The notes under the pieces: generated by a model
What the model was told of the DNA's origin: nothing
Seen by the model: the letters and a program-made list of their open reading frames with translations, nothing else
Database searches by the model: none
From: Poriferisodalis sp965203655
Lineage (GTDB): Bacteria; Actinomycetota; Acidimicrobiia; Acidimicrobiales; Poriferisodalaceae
Reading direction: 5' to 3'
NCBI RefSeq assembly: GCF_965203655.1
Contig: NZ_CBDBDD010000003.1
Location: 1-64,000 of the forward strand
Length of the DNA stretch: 64,000 nt
Shown here: piece by piece, positions 55,540-63,373 of the stretch
Numbering within the stretch: the stretch's first letter is position 1
How the letters are laid out: the number at the start of each line of letters is the position of its first letter
Made by a program: the position numbers and the translations under genes

Positions 55540-56277
55540 TCAGCGAGGCTTCAGGCCCAGTAGATCTACCAAGTTCTCCAGAGCCGTCACGGCAGGCGAA
55601 GACGGTTCGTGGTCGACCGGCGAGAGTCCCAGCCGGTCTGCGCGATCGATGGCCGGATCCTCGGGAATCATCGCCACGACTCGGCCGCCGAACGCCTCGG
55701 AGATGCGGGCCTGGTCGTGCTCGTCGCCGACTTTGTTGGCGACCACCACGATCCGTCCCTGTCTCTGTTCTTCGGCAACGGCGACAGCCCGGCGGGCGAC
55801 ATCGATGGAGCGAAGCGTCGGCTCGACCACCACAACGGTCGCGTCAACGGCTTCAGGTTCGAGGCGAGTCAGCGTGCCGATACCGGCTTCGAGGTCGGCG
55901 ACGATCGTCGTGGACTCGTCGTTCACTGAGCCGAGCAACTGCTCGGCGGACAGACCGCATCAGGGACAGCCGGGCTCGGGATTCTGGATGCGGGTGATCA
56001 CGGCGAGGCGAACGCCGTCCGGCGCGTCCGCGCCGTAGCGGTCCAAGATTTCTCCCCAGGTCGGTGCATGCGCTGATTCGCCTTCGCCGACTTGCTCCCG
56101 GAGCGTGACAAGGCGTTCGGTCTCGGCATCCCCGACTCCGAGCGACAACCCGAGATTGGGGTTGGTGTCGCAGTCGAGGGCGACTACGCGGGCACCTTGG
56201 CGTCCCAAGGAACGTGCCAGCACAGCACTGGACGTGGTCTTGCCAGCGCCCCCTTTGCCGACCACTGCGATCTTCAT
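55540..56277 (-). CDS. CooC-like MinD/ParA-family ATPase with in-frame UGA (Sec106)
   Basis: Reading through UGA 55962-55960 gives 245 residues. The deviant Walker A KGGAGKTT (8-15), DCDTNPNLGLSLG switch region and VVANKVGDEHDQARISEAFG base-recognition region place it with CooC/ArsA-type nickel-chaperone ATPases. CooC proteins carry an interfacial CxC metal-binding motif; here the segment reads EPGCP-U-CGLSAEQLL, so UGA occupies the second Cys position (Cys104-Pro-Sec106, then Cys107). The downstream half continues the fold without a break (DESTTIVADLEAGIGTL...VVVVEPTLRSIDVARRA). A perfect 7-bp hairpin follows at +13. RBS GAGGAGG. It would insert or store Ni for a nickel enzyme. The fold would be incomplete if the UGA were a true stop. 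Confidence 0.82.
55930..55962 (-). promoter_or_regulatory. Sec UGA codon and SECIS-like hairpin (CooC-like gene)
   Basis: GCCGAGC, loop AGTT, GCTCGGC: a perfect 7-bp stem at +13 to +30 after the UGA. The loop's second and third bases are G (+21) and U (+22), in line with the hairpins of the UGSC and DsrE-like genes. Confidence 0.72.
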
Positions 56278-56289
56278 GGTGTCGCCTCC

Positions 56290-57048
56290 TCAGTTGCGAG
56301 CGTAAAGACATTCGACCTGGCTCACCAAGTCGTTCACTGTGGCGCACAAAGGACCATCGGGCACTGTGTCCAGTGGTGCAGCACCTCGGCGATCAGCACG
56401 TGCAACTTCCCGATCCTCGGGGATCACGGCGGCGGCCGACAGCTCCAGCCGCTCCGAGATGCGCTTTGCGTCTGAGTCATCACCGGCCTTGTTGACAACC
56501 AGCAGAATGTTCGCCGGTGCCCACGTGGCATCCGACAGCGCCAACAGCCGTTTTGCGGTGTGCAGAGACTTCACCGTCGGCTCGACTACCAGGCACACGG
56601 TGTCCGCGTACTTTGCCCATCCAGCCATCGCCTGACGGGTGCCGCCGGGGAGGTCCCCGACGAGATGCCACTGATGCTGGTCGAGATGTTCCACCACTTG
56701 ACTCCAAGCATGCTGGGCCTGTTGCAGCCTGACGGCGTGGCCCCACAGGTTCCCGAATTGCAGGTAGAGCACTCCGTCGGGCCCGCGGACTGCATACCGG
56801 TCGACAAACGTCGGTGCGTCGAGGTCGGGACGCAGCACCCAACGAGGGCGGCCCGCCGGGCCGGGCACCACCACGTCATCGGGTATGGGATGGTCGTCCA
56901 CCGCGACCCCCAACGAATAGGGCAAGCCGGGCATGGGATCGGAGTCGAGCGCCAGCACGGCTCGGTCGCGTCGTGCCAAGAGGCGGGCAAAGGTACCTGC
57001 AATCGTCGACTTGCCGGCTCCGCCCTTGCCGACGAATGCAATCCTCAT
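56290..57048 (-). CDS. CooC-like MinD/ParA-family ATPase
   Basis: About 252 residues from MRIAFVGKGGAGKSTIAG (ATG 57048; in-frame ATGs at 57057 and 57081). Deviant Walker A, LDSDPMPGLPYSLG, VVEPTVKSLHTAKRLL and VVNKAGDDSDAKRISERL are CooC/ArsA-like. It lacks the CxC motif present (as C-P-U) in the downstream paralogue; the corresponding region reads LYLQFGNLWGHAV. The two may form a heterodimer or have divided roles in nickel insertion. It is 12 nt upstream of the Sec-containing paralogue. Confidence 0.85.
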   Translation of the reverse strand: MRIAFVGKGGAGKSTIAGTFARLLARRDRAVLALDSDPMPGLPYSLGVAVDDHPIPDDVVVPGPAGRPRWVLRPDLDAPTFVDRYAVRGPDGVLYLQFGNLWGHAVRLQQAQHAWSQVVEHLDQHQWHLVGDLPGGTRQAMAGWAKYADTVCLVVEPTVKSLHTAKRLLALSDATWAPANILLVVNKAGDDSDAKRISERLELSAAAVIPEDREVARADRRGAAPLDTVPDGPLCATVNDLVSQVECLYARN

Positions 57049-57101
57049 CAGCGGCATTGGTGTTCTGGCGGATATCGGCATGAATCAAGCGGTGCTGACG
57101 G

Positions 57102-57482
57102 TCATCCGCCGACGAAGATCAGCTCCGCTTTTCCGTCTGCCACTTCGGTGAGGACCTCGCTGAGGTACTTGAATGTGCCGCCGACACAGGCCGCGTCTGC
57201 CTTTGACACCGCACGGGCGTCGCTGGAATACGGTCAGAACGAGACGGCGAAGGACGCATCCGCTCCTGCGGTCACACGTTGGCGCACGTCATGCCCCAAC
57301 TCGGTGTCGGGCATGACGTCCGGATCGGCGACGGCCACGGCTTCGCCAGCGAGACGAACCTCTGCTTCGAGTCCAGCCGAGCCGGCCACGTTCGCAAAGT
57401 GGTACGCACGGAACAGCGCGTCGGTTTGTGTCCGGGGGTCTGCCGTGGTGAAGAAGATGAGTTTTCGCCGCTGTTGCATCAT
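57102..57482 (-). CDS. DsrE-like selenoprotein (UGA = Sec83)
   Basis: The frame from ATG 57482 reads KLIFFTTADPRTQTDALFRAYHFANVAGSAGLEAEVRLAGEAV, a DsrE/DsrF-like alpha/beta fold. It meets UGA at 57236-57234 and continues as PYSSDARAVSKADAACVGGTFKYLSEV...AELIFVGG to a TGA at 57104. DsrE-like proteins usually have Cys in the C-P-x-x-x-DAR position, so UGA replaces the reactive Cys. Total 126 residues, the normal length of the family; the truncated 82-residue form would lack the active site. A hairpin with an xGU loop follows. Its start overlaps the stop of the transporter fusion gene. Probably a sulfur/selenium-relay or redox partner of the nickel system (inference). Confidence 0.85.
57205..57236 (-). 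promoter_or_regulatory. Sec UGA codon and SECIS-like hairpin (DsrE-like gene)
   Basis: GACGCC, loop CGTGC, GGTGTC (6 bp including one G-U) at +13 to +29 after the UGA. The loop has G at +20 and U at +21, nearly the same loop and distance as in the UGSC gene. Confidence 0.7.
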
Positions 57483-60295
57483 CCGCTCCTCTCGCTGGGC
57501 GCACTGTCTAGCACTGGGGCGTTGAGGGGTGAGTGGTGCAACCTCGCCGCGTCGATCAAGGCACGCGTCTCACGATGCGTCGGTGCCGCAATGAGTTGTT
57601 CCGCAGGCCCGTCCTCGACGACTCGACCGTCAGCGATTACCACCATCCGGTCAGCAACCAGCCGCGCAAGCGAGATGTCATGAGTGATGAAGATCAGCGT
57701 GGCCCCCAGCGCTGCACGCACGGCCAGCAAGTGCGCAGCCACCGTCGCCCGCAGCGATGCATCGAGCATCGAAGCCGGCTCGTCGGCAACGATCAATTCC
57801 GGCTCCGCAACCAGGGTCCGCGCTAGCGCGACTCGCTGGCGCTGGCCACCGCTGAGCGTGGCGGCATGGCGGCCCAAGTAGCTCTCGGCCGGGACCAACC
57901 CCAGCTGCCGCAGGGCATCGGACACCCGCTCGGAGTGTTCGTCACGGCGAACGCCATTGATCCGCAAGGGCTCGCCCGCAAGTGCAGCTACTCGCATGCC
58001 CGGATGCAACGACTCATACGGATCCTGAAACACCATCTGGATGCGTCGTCTGAGCTGGCGGAGCTGTCGCTGCGACAGGGCGCCCGTCGCCTGGCCGAGC
58101 AGTTCCACAGACCCAGCGGCGGGCGTCATGAGGCCGACTGCCAGCCTCGCCAAGGTCGACTTGCCGGCGGCGCTCCTGCCGATGATCGCGACTGACTCGC
58201 CAGCCTCGACGCTCAGCGTCACTCCCTTGAGCGCAGCGATATCAGGGTCCTCGCGGCGACGGCCCCGGTACCTCACCCACGCGTCGTCGATGCATACGGC
58301 CGGCGCTGTTTGAGAGAGCGCGCGACGGCTGGACCAGGTTGTCGGCCTCTGGACTGGCCCAGGTCCCGCGGCCGGCAATGTCATGATCGGAGCGCGGTGG
58401 CATGCAACCATGACATTGCCGACAGCCCGACTCTGCGGCGTCACGCTTTCGCAGTCGTCCTGGCTGTGTGGGCAACGCGGAGCGAATACACAGCCGGCTG
58501 ATCTTTGCGCAGGATCCTCGGCCGCGACCGGCAACGGCGTGAGATCCGGCGCTGTCGCGTGCAGCGACGGGAACGCCTCCACCAGCATCGCCGTATAGGG
58601 ATGCAGCGGTTTGGCGACCACCTCGCGGGAGGGTCCGGACTCCACAACCCGCCCGCCGTACAGAACAGCGACATCGTCCGACCGCGACGCAGCCAGTGGC
58701 AGGTCGTGAGAGATCAGCCACAAGTCGAAATCGAACTGGTGACGCAGTTCGTCGAGGAGGTCAAGGATCGCATGCTGATTGATCACGTCGAGACCAGTTG
58801 TCGGTTCATCGGCGATCAGCAGCTTGGGCCGGTTGGCCACGGCCATCGCGATCACCACCCGCTGACGCTGCCCGCCGCTCAGCTCATGAGGGAATGCTCG
58901 GTGGCGATTACGCGCGAGGCCGACCTGATCCAAGAGGTCGTGTGCCCGCTCGGTCGCTGAGACAGCGCCGGGGCGCAGGGATGCAGACTCGGCGACCTGA
59001 TCGAGCACAGTCATGGTGGGATCGAGCACGCTCATCGCTGCCTGCGGCACGATTGCGATGTCGCGACCGCGGATCTTCTGGAGTCCCTGCCGTCCGAGGC
59101 GGCGCAGATCGACGCTGTCGAGCATCACTGCGTCGGCGTGGACTGACCCCGGGTGAGGCACGAGGCCTGGCACGACAAGTCCCAGTGTTGACTTGCCCGA
59201 CCCAGACTCGCCGACTAGGCCCAGGATGCGGCCCCGGTCGACCTGCACGCAGGCTTGATGCACTGCGGTTGCACCGTCGTAGTCGACAGTCACCGAGCGC
59301 AGGTCAAGACGCACGCCAGCCGGGCATGGGTCGGGGACCGTCTCGGACAGGTGCCGTCGGGTCGGCGGTCTCCAGCCGTGACTGTTCAGCTGGGGATCGG
59401 CGACTTCTTCGAATGCGTATCCCACGAAGGCAAATCCGACGATGAGGATGGTGAACGCGACCCCGGGCGGCACGATCCACCACAGCCATGCGTCAGTCAG
59501 AATGGCGCTTCCATTGTTGGCGAAGTACAGCGTTGAGCCCCAGCTGATGCGACCGGGGTCGCCAAGCCCGAGGAAGGCGACACCCGACTGCACGATCACC
59601 GCTACAGCTGCCGCTCGCACGAACTGCGACACCAGCAGCGGTACCAAGCGCCAGAGAATATGGATCACCATGATCCGTATGGAGCCAGCCCCCATGGCAT
59701 GGGCTGCTTCGGTGTGGCCGAATTCCCTGATCTTCAGCACTTGACCGCGTAGCAGCCGCGCTGGGCGTGCCCACAGCACTCCGGCTATCAGAACGATCAG
59801 CACGTCGAGCCCGCGGCCGAAGTACGCCGCCAGCACCAATACCAGTACCAAGAACGGGAGTGACAGCGTCAGATCAACCAAGCGCATGATGGCAGCGTCG
59901 ATCCAGCCTCGGTGCCATCCCGCGATCAAAGCCGCAGCAGTCCCCAGCGTCGTCGCGGCCACCGCAGCGATGAGGCCCACCGCCAGTGAGACCCTCGCAC
60001 CGAAGATGAGCTGTGACCACAGATCGCGCCCGAGATCATCGGTGCCCAGCAGATGCTCAGCGGAGGGCGCCTCGAACGGCGCCCCGCTGGAACGGTTGGG
60101 GGGGTGCACCGTCAGCGCTTCGGCGAAAACGGCCGCGCCGACAACGAGCGTCAGCATCATGGCGCCGGCAATGAACAGCACTCGGGTGCTCCGCCGGATC
60201 TGCGCGCGGTCCCAGCTCAATCGCCGCCGGGCGGAATCGGGGCTCTGGGGCTGCTGGAGCGGCGATGCCGAGATCGGAACGTCGGCGACCGTCAT
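57479..60295 (-). CDS. fused ABC transporter: permease + two ATPases (nickel/peptide type)
   Basis: 938 residues combining three normally separate subunits. Residues ~1-310 are a DppC/NikC-type permease (LLGTDDLGRDLWSQLIFGARVSLAVG; EAAHAMGAG loop). Residues ~335-600 are the first ATPase (GESGSGKST near 361, LSGGQRQR, LLIADEP) with an oligopeptide/dipeptide-type C-terminal Cys cluster (CVFAPRCPHSQDDC...C). Residues ~680-930 are the second ATPase (GRSAAGKST near 705, LSGGQRQR, LIVADEP). Adjacent CooC and hypF genes favour nickel as substrate over peptides; this is inference. It overlaps the upstream permease gene by 4 nt (ATGA) and the downstream DsrE-like gene start. Confidence 0.88.
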   Translation of the reverse strand: MTVADVPISASPLQQPQSPDSARRRLSWDRAQIRRSTRVLFIAGAMMLTLVVGAAVFAEALTVHPPNRSSGAPFEAPSAEHLLGTDDLGRDLWSQLIFGARVSLAVGLIAAVAATTLGTAAALIAGWHRGWIDAAIMRLVDLTLSLPFLVLVLVLAAYFGRGLDVLIVLIAGVLWARPARLLRGQVLKIREFGHTEAAHAMGAGSIRIMVIHILWRLVPLLVSQFVRAAAVAVIVQSGVAFLGLGDPGRISWGSTLYFANNGSAILTDAWLWWIVPPGVAFTILIVGFAFVGYAFEEVADPQLNSHGWRPPTRRHLSETVPDPCPAGVRLDLRSVTVDYDGATAVHQACVQVDRGRILGLVGESGSGKSTLGLVVPGLVPHPGSVHADAVMLDSVDLRRLGRQGLQKIRGRDIAIVPQAAMSVLDPTMTVLDQVAESASLRPGAVSATERAHDLLDQVGLARNRHRAFPHELSGGQRQRVVIAMAVANRPKLLIADEPTTGLDVINQHAILDLLDELRHQFDFDLWLISHDLPLAASRSDDVAVLYGGRVVESGPSREVVAKPLHPYTAMLVEAFPSLHATAPDLTPLPVAAEDPAQRSAGCVFAPRCPHSQDDCESVTPQSRAVGNVMVACHRAPIMTLPAAGPGPVQRPTTWSSRRALSQTAPAVCIDDAWVRYRGRRREDPDIAALKGVTLSVEAGESVAIIGRSAAGKSTLARLAVGLMTPAAGSVELLGQATGALSQRQLRQLRRRIQMVFQDPYESLHPGMRVAALAGEPLRINGVRRDEHSERVSDALRQLGLVPAESYLGRHAATLSGGQRQRVALARTLVAEPELIVADEPASMLDASLRATVAAHLLAVRAALGATLIFITHDISLARLVADRMVVIADGRVVEDGPAEQLIAAPTHRETRALIDAARLHHSPLNAPVLDSAPSERSG

Positions 60296-61308
60296 TTCGT
60301 ACCTGCCCGTCGCACCCGGGGATCAAAGAGGGGATACATCAAGTCCGCCAAGAGATTCGCCGCGACAGCGATCAGCGACAGCAAGAGAAAGACCGCCTGC
60401 AGCACCGGGTAGTCACGAGCCCGAACGGCCCCGAATGCGAGCGAGCCCAACCCCGGGTAGGAGAACACGCTCTCGACAACGGTCGCTGCTCCGACCAGGG
60501 TGGAAAAGCCGAGCAGGGCCACCGTGGAAACCGGAACCATGGCGTTGCGCTGGGCGTGACGACGCACGCCTCGATCGGTGAGCCCCTTGGCGCGGGCCAT
60601 GAACACGTAGTCCTCGCTCAGCTCAGACACCATGGCTGAGCGGGCGACCACAAAGACCGATCCGAGGCCGACCAATGTGAGCGTGATTGCAGGCATCACG
60701 AGCCGTCTCGCCGCGTCGGCAATCCAAGCCCAGCCAGACAGCGCCTCGGGCGAGATCGCCCCATAGACCGGCAGCCATTCCAGCTGGACAGAGAAAACGA
60801 GCAACAGCAGCAGGCCGACGAAGAACGCGGGGAGCGCGTCCAATGCAAGAACGGTCGTGAGCAGCGAGATGTCCCTGCGTGAGCCGCGACGCCAGCCCGC
60901 GGCGAACCCCAGCGCCACACCGACAATCGTGGACACGGCTACCGCGGTTCCCACGAGCAACAACGACCACAGGAGTCGCTCGCCGACAACCTCCGTCACG
61001 GCCCGCCCATCACGCACGGAGATGCCAAGATCGCCTTGGATCAGGTTGCCCATGTAGCTGACGAACTGCTGCCACGCTGAACCGTTCAGATCGAACCGTT
61101 CGAGCATCGATTCGCGTACGGCCTCGTCGATCGTTCCCTGCTCGGGCGGAACGAGGTAGTCGATAGGACCTCCCGGCGCGAGCCGCGGCAGTGCGAAATT
61201 GACGATGAGTGCGGCGAATATGACGGCCAGGTACTGCGATGCAAGCCTGATGCCGCGTGACGAGCCGAGACCAGACCGGCGAGAGCCGAGCGGCCCGGTC
61301 TCGGTCAC
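60292..61308 (-). CDS. ABC transporter permease, NikB/DppB type
   Basis: 338 residues with an N-terminal helix, the periplasmic segment typical of the family (LAPGGPIDYLVPPEQGTIDEAVRESMLERFDLNGSAWQQFVSYMGNLIQGDLGISV) and five further helices with the EDYVFMARAKGLTDRGVRRHAQRNA coupling loop. It pairs with the permease half of the fusion protein at 57479-60295. ATG 61308 lies 15 nt after the binding-protein stop. Confidence 0.9.
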   Translation of the reverse strand: MTETGPLGSRRSGLGSSRGIRLASQYLAVIFAALIVNFALPRLAPGGPIDYLVPPEQGTIDEAVRESMLERFDLNGSAWQQFVSYMGNLIQGDLGISVRDGRAVTEVVGERLLWSLLLVGTAVAVSTIVGVALGFAAGWRRGSRRDISLLTTVLALDALPAFFVGLLLLLVFSVQLEWLPVYGAISPEALSGWAWIADAARRLVMPAITLTLVGLGSVFVVARSAMVSELSEDYVFMARAKGLTDRGVRRHAQRNAMVPVSTVALLGFSTLVGAATVVESVFSYPGLGSLAFGAVRARDYPVLQAVFLLLSLIAVAANLLADLMYPLFDPRVRRAGTK

Positions 61309-61323
61309 TTCGTCAGCCCGGTG

Positions 61324-63342
61324 TCAGTCCTCGACCGTGCCTGCTCGCCTGCGGCGCTGCGCGAAGACGAACGCTGCCACGATGACCACGGCCAGCACGA
61401 TGACCACAATTGCGATGGTGCCGCCGGCGCCGCCGCCGTCGTCGGTCTGAACTGCGTCATCGACATCCGCATCGTCAGCTGCAGATCCGTCAGGAGTCGT
61501 CGCAGCGGTTTCATCATCGGAACCCTCGGGCGCGTCTTCAGCAGCGTCGGCGTCCTCATCGGATGGCGCGCCGTCGTCGGCCGCAGGCTCGGCAGCATCG
61601 GACTGCCCGTCCGCGGTCTCCGGAGCGTTGCCCGCGCCGGACTCGTCGTCCGTTTCGGTCGACTCCGAACCGGTGGCAGCGGGTACGAGGAACGAGCGCT
61701 TGGTGAACACGCCATGTCCCGGGTCGCTGACCCAGCCGTCGTAGGCGCTGGGTCGGTAGCCCCATCGACCATCGGGGTAGAACAGCACCACAGCGGGTGC
61801 CTCGGCAGCGAAGATCTCCTGAGCCTGAGCCGTCAGCGCCAGCTTCTCGGTGATCGGCTCATCCAGCGCGCTCTCGAGAATGGCGTCGAACTCCGGATTG
61901 GCGTAGCCGCTGAAGATGGCACCGACACCTCGCCCAGGGGAGTGGAAGAAGAAGAACAGGTGATCCGGATCGGCATGGGCATGGGACTCGAACACGGCAA
62001 TGAACATGTCCACAGTCGGCGGGCCATCCGGGCTGGGACGCCGAGCTGCAGCGATTGCAGGCGGATCAAGCGGTTCGACGGTGATGTCCACACCGATCGC
62101 AGACAGTTGCTCTGCAACGAGCTCTCCCGAGCGGATCTGGGGCGGGGCTGATGCGTTGACGAGCAGCGTGAATGCCAGCTCGGCACCGTCGGCATTGCGA
62201 CGAACTCCATCGTCGCCGGCCGTGTACCCGGCTGTATCAAGCATGCTCCGGGCGGCATCAACATTGAACTCGTGCCCGCCCTCGGGATGAGCCCAGGCGG
62301 AATCGGGATGGGTCCATGTGTCGTTGCCGGGTCGTCCCAGCCCGCCCTCGACGATGTCGACGATCGCCTGCACGTCGAGAGCCATGCTCATGGCCTTGCG
62401 CACCACGGGGCTTCGCAGATGGGGCTTGCGGGTGTTGAACATGAGGTACACGGATTGCATCCGGCTGCCGGTGATGACGGACAGCTCGGGGTTTTCCTCC
62501 ACTCGAGAGACGAGCGGTGCCGGAAGATTGCGGGTGACGAAGTCGAGTTCACCCGTCTGGAGCCCGGCGAACGCCGCTTGCGCGTCGGCGACCACCGGCA
62601 TGATCAGCGTGTCGACGGTCGGCGCACCCTTGAAGTAGTCGGTGTTGGCTTCGAGACGGTAGGAGACACCGGGGTTGTACTCGACCATGCGGAACGGGCC
62701 GGTTCCCACCGGCAGCGAGGTGGCATCGGCGCGGGGGTTCTCGACGCCCTCCCAGATGTGCTTGGGGAGGATCGGCAGGTCACCTCCGGGAAGCAGCTCG
62801 AACGTCGGAACCGGTTCCTCGAAGGTGATCTCGACGGTCGAGTCATCCAGGACGACCGCCGATTCGAACACTGGATGGTCGTACACATGGTGTCCATAGC
62901 GCCCAGGCCCGCGGTCATCAGCGAAGTACTCGAAGGTGAATGCGACATCGGCGGCGGTGAACTGGACGCCGTCGTGCCAAAGAACGTCGTCGCGCAGCGT
63001 CACGGTCCATGTGCGGTAGTCCTCGGAAGGTTCAGCGGCAGTGGCCAGCCATGGCTCGGGATCGAGACGGCTCTGCGACCAGAACAGAGAGTCGTAGACC
63101 AGCATCGTGAAGTCATGGGTCAGCGGCAAGGCCTGGGGGACAATGAACGGGTTGAGGTTCTTCTCTGCAGCGTGCAGGCCGACGCGAACCACGACGTCGT
63201 CGTCATTCTGTGCGGCGGACGGCGGCGCCAGCGAAAGGCTGAATACCAGCGTGATGAGAACGAGAGAAATGGCTCGACGTTGGAACACGGCGGCGAACCG
63301 TAGGTCAGCAGCGCCAATGCCGCCAAGAACCCTATATGCCAT
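61324..63342 (-). CDS. family-5 extracellular solute-binding protein with C-terminal membrane anchor
   Basis: 672 residues. Signal peptide RRAISLVLITLVFSLSLAPPSAAQ; SBP family 5 core (ALPLTHDFTMLVYDSLFWSQ...DDVLWHDGVQFTAADVAFTFEYF...ANTDYFKGAPTVDTLIMPVV). There is no lipobox Cys. Instead an Asp/Glu/Ala-rich stalk (about 540-635) leads to a C-terminal helix (GTIAIVVIVLAVVIVAAFVFAQRRRR) that would anchor the protein. Ligand may be Ni or a Ni chelate/peptide. Start ATG 63342 has no Shine-Dalgarno; GTG 63288 just before the signal peptide is an alternative. It is first gene of the minus-strand operon and divergent from hypF. Confidence 0.87.
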   Translation of the reverse strand: MAYRVLGGIGAADLRFAAVFQRRAISLVLITLVFSLSLAPPSAAQNDDDVVVRVGLHAAEKNLNPFIVPQALPLTHDFTMLVYDSLFWSQSRLDPEPWLATAAEPSEDYRTWTVTLRDDVLWHDGVQFTAADVAFTFEYFADDRGPGRYGHHVYDHPVFESAVVLDDSTVEITFEEPVPTFELLPGGDLPILPKHIWEGVENPRADATSLPVGTGPFRMVEYNPGVSYRLEANTDYFKGAPTVDTLIMPVVADAQAAFAGLQTGELDFVTRNLPAPLVSRVEENPELSVITGSRMQSVYLMFNTRKPHLRSPVVRKAMSMALDVQAIVDIVEGGLGRPGNDTWTHPDSAWAHPEGGHEFNVDAARSMLDTAGYTAGDDGVRRNADGAELAFTLLVNASAPPQIRSGELVAEQLSAIGVDITVEPLDPPAIAAARRPSPDGPPTVDMFIAVFESHAHADPDHLFFFFHSPGRGVGAIFSGYANPEFDAILESALDEPITEKLALTAQAQEIFAAEAPAVVLFYPDGRWGYRPSAYDGWVSDPGHGVFTKRSFLVPAATGSESTETDDESGAGNAPETADGQSDAAEPAADDGAPSDEDADAAEDAPEGSDDETAATTPDGSAADDADVDDAVQTDDGGGAGGTIAIVVIVLAVVIVAAFVFAQRRRRAGTVED

Positions 63343-63373
63343 CTACATCTAGTCGCGGTACGTTCGGCTCGAT

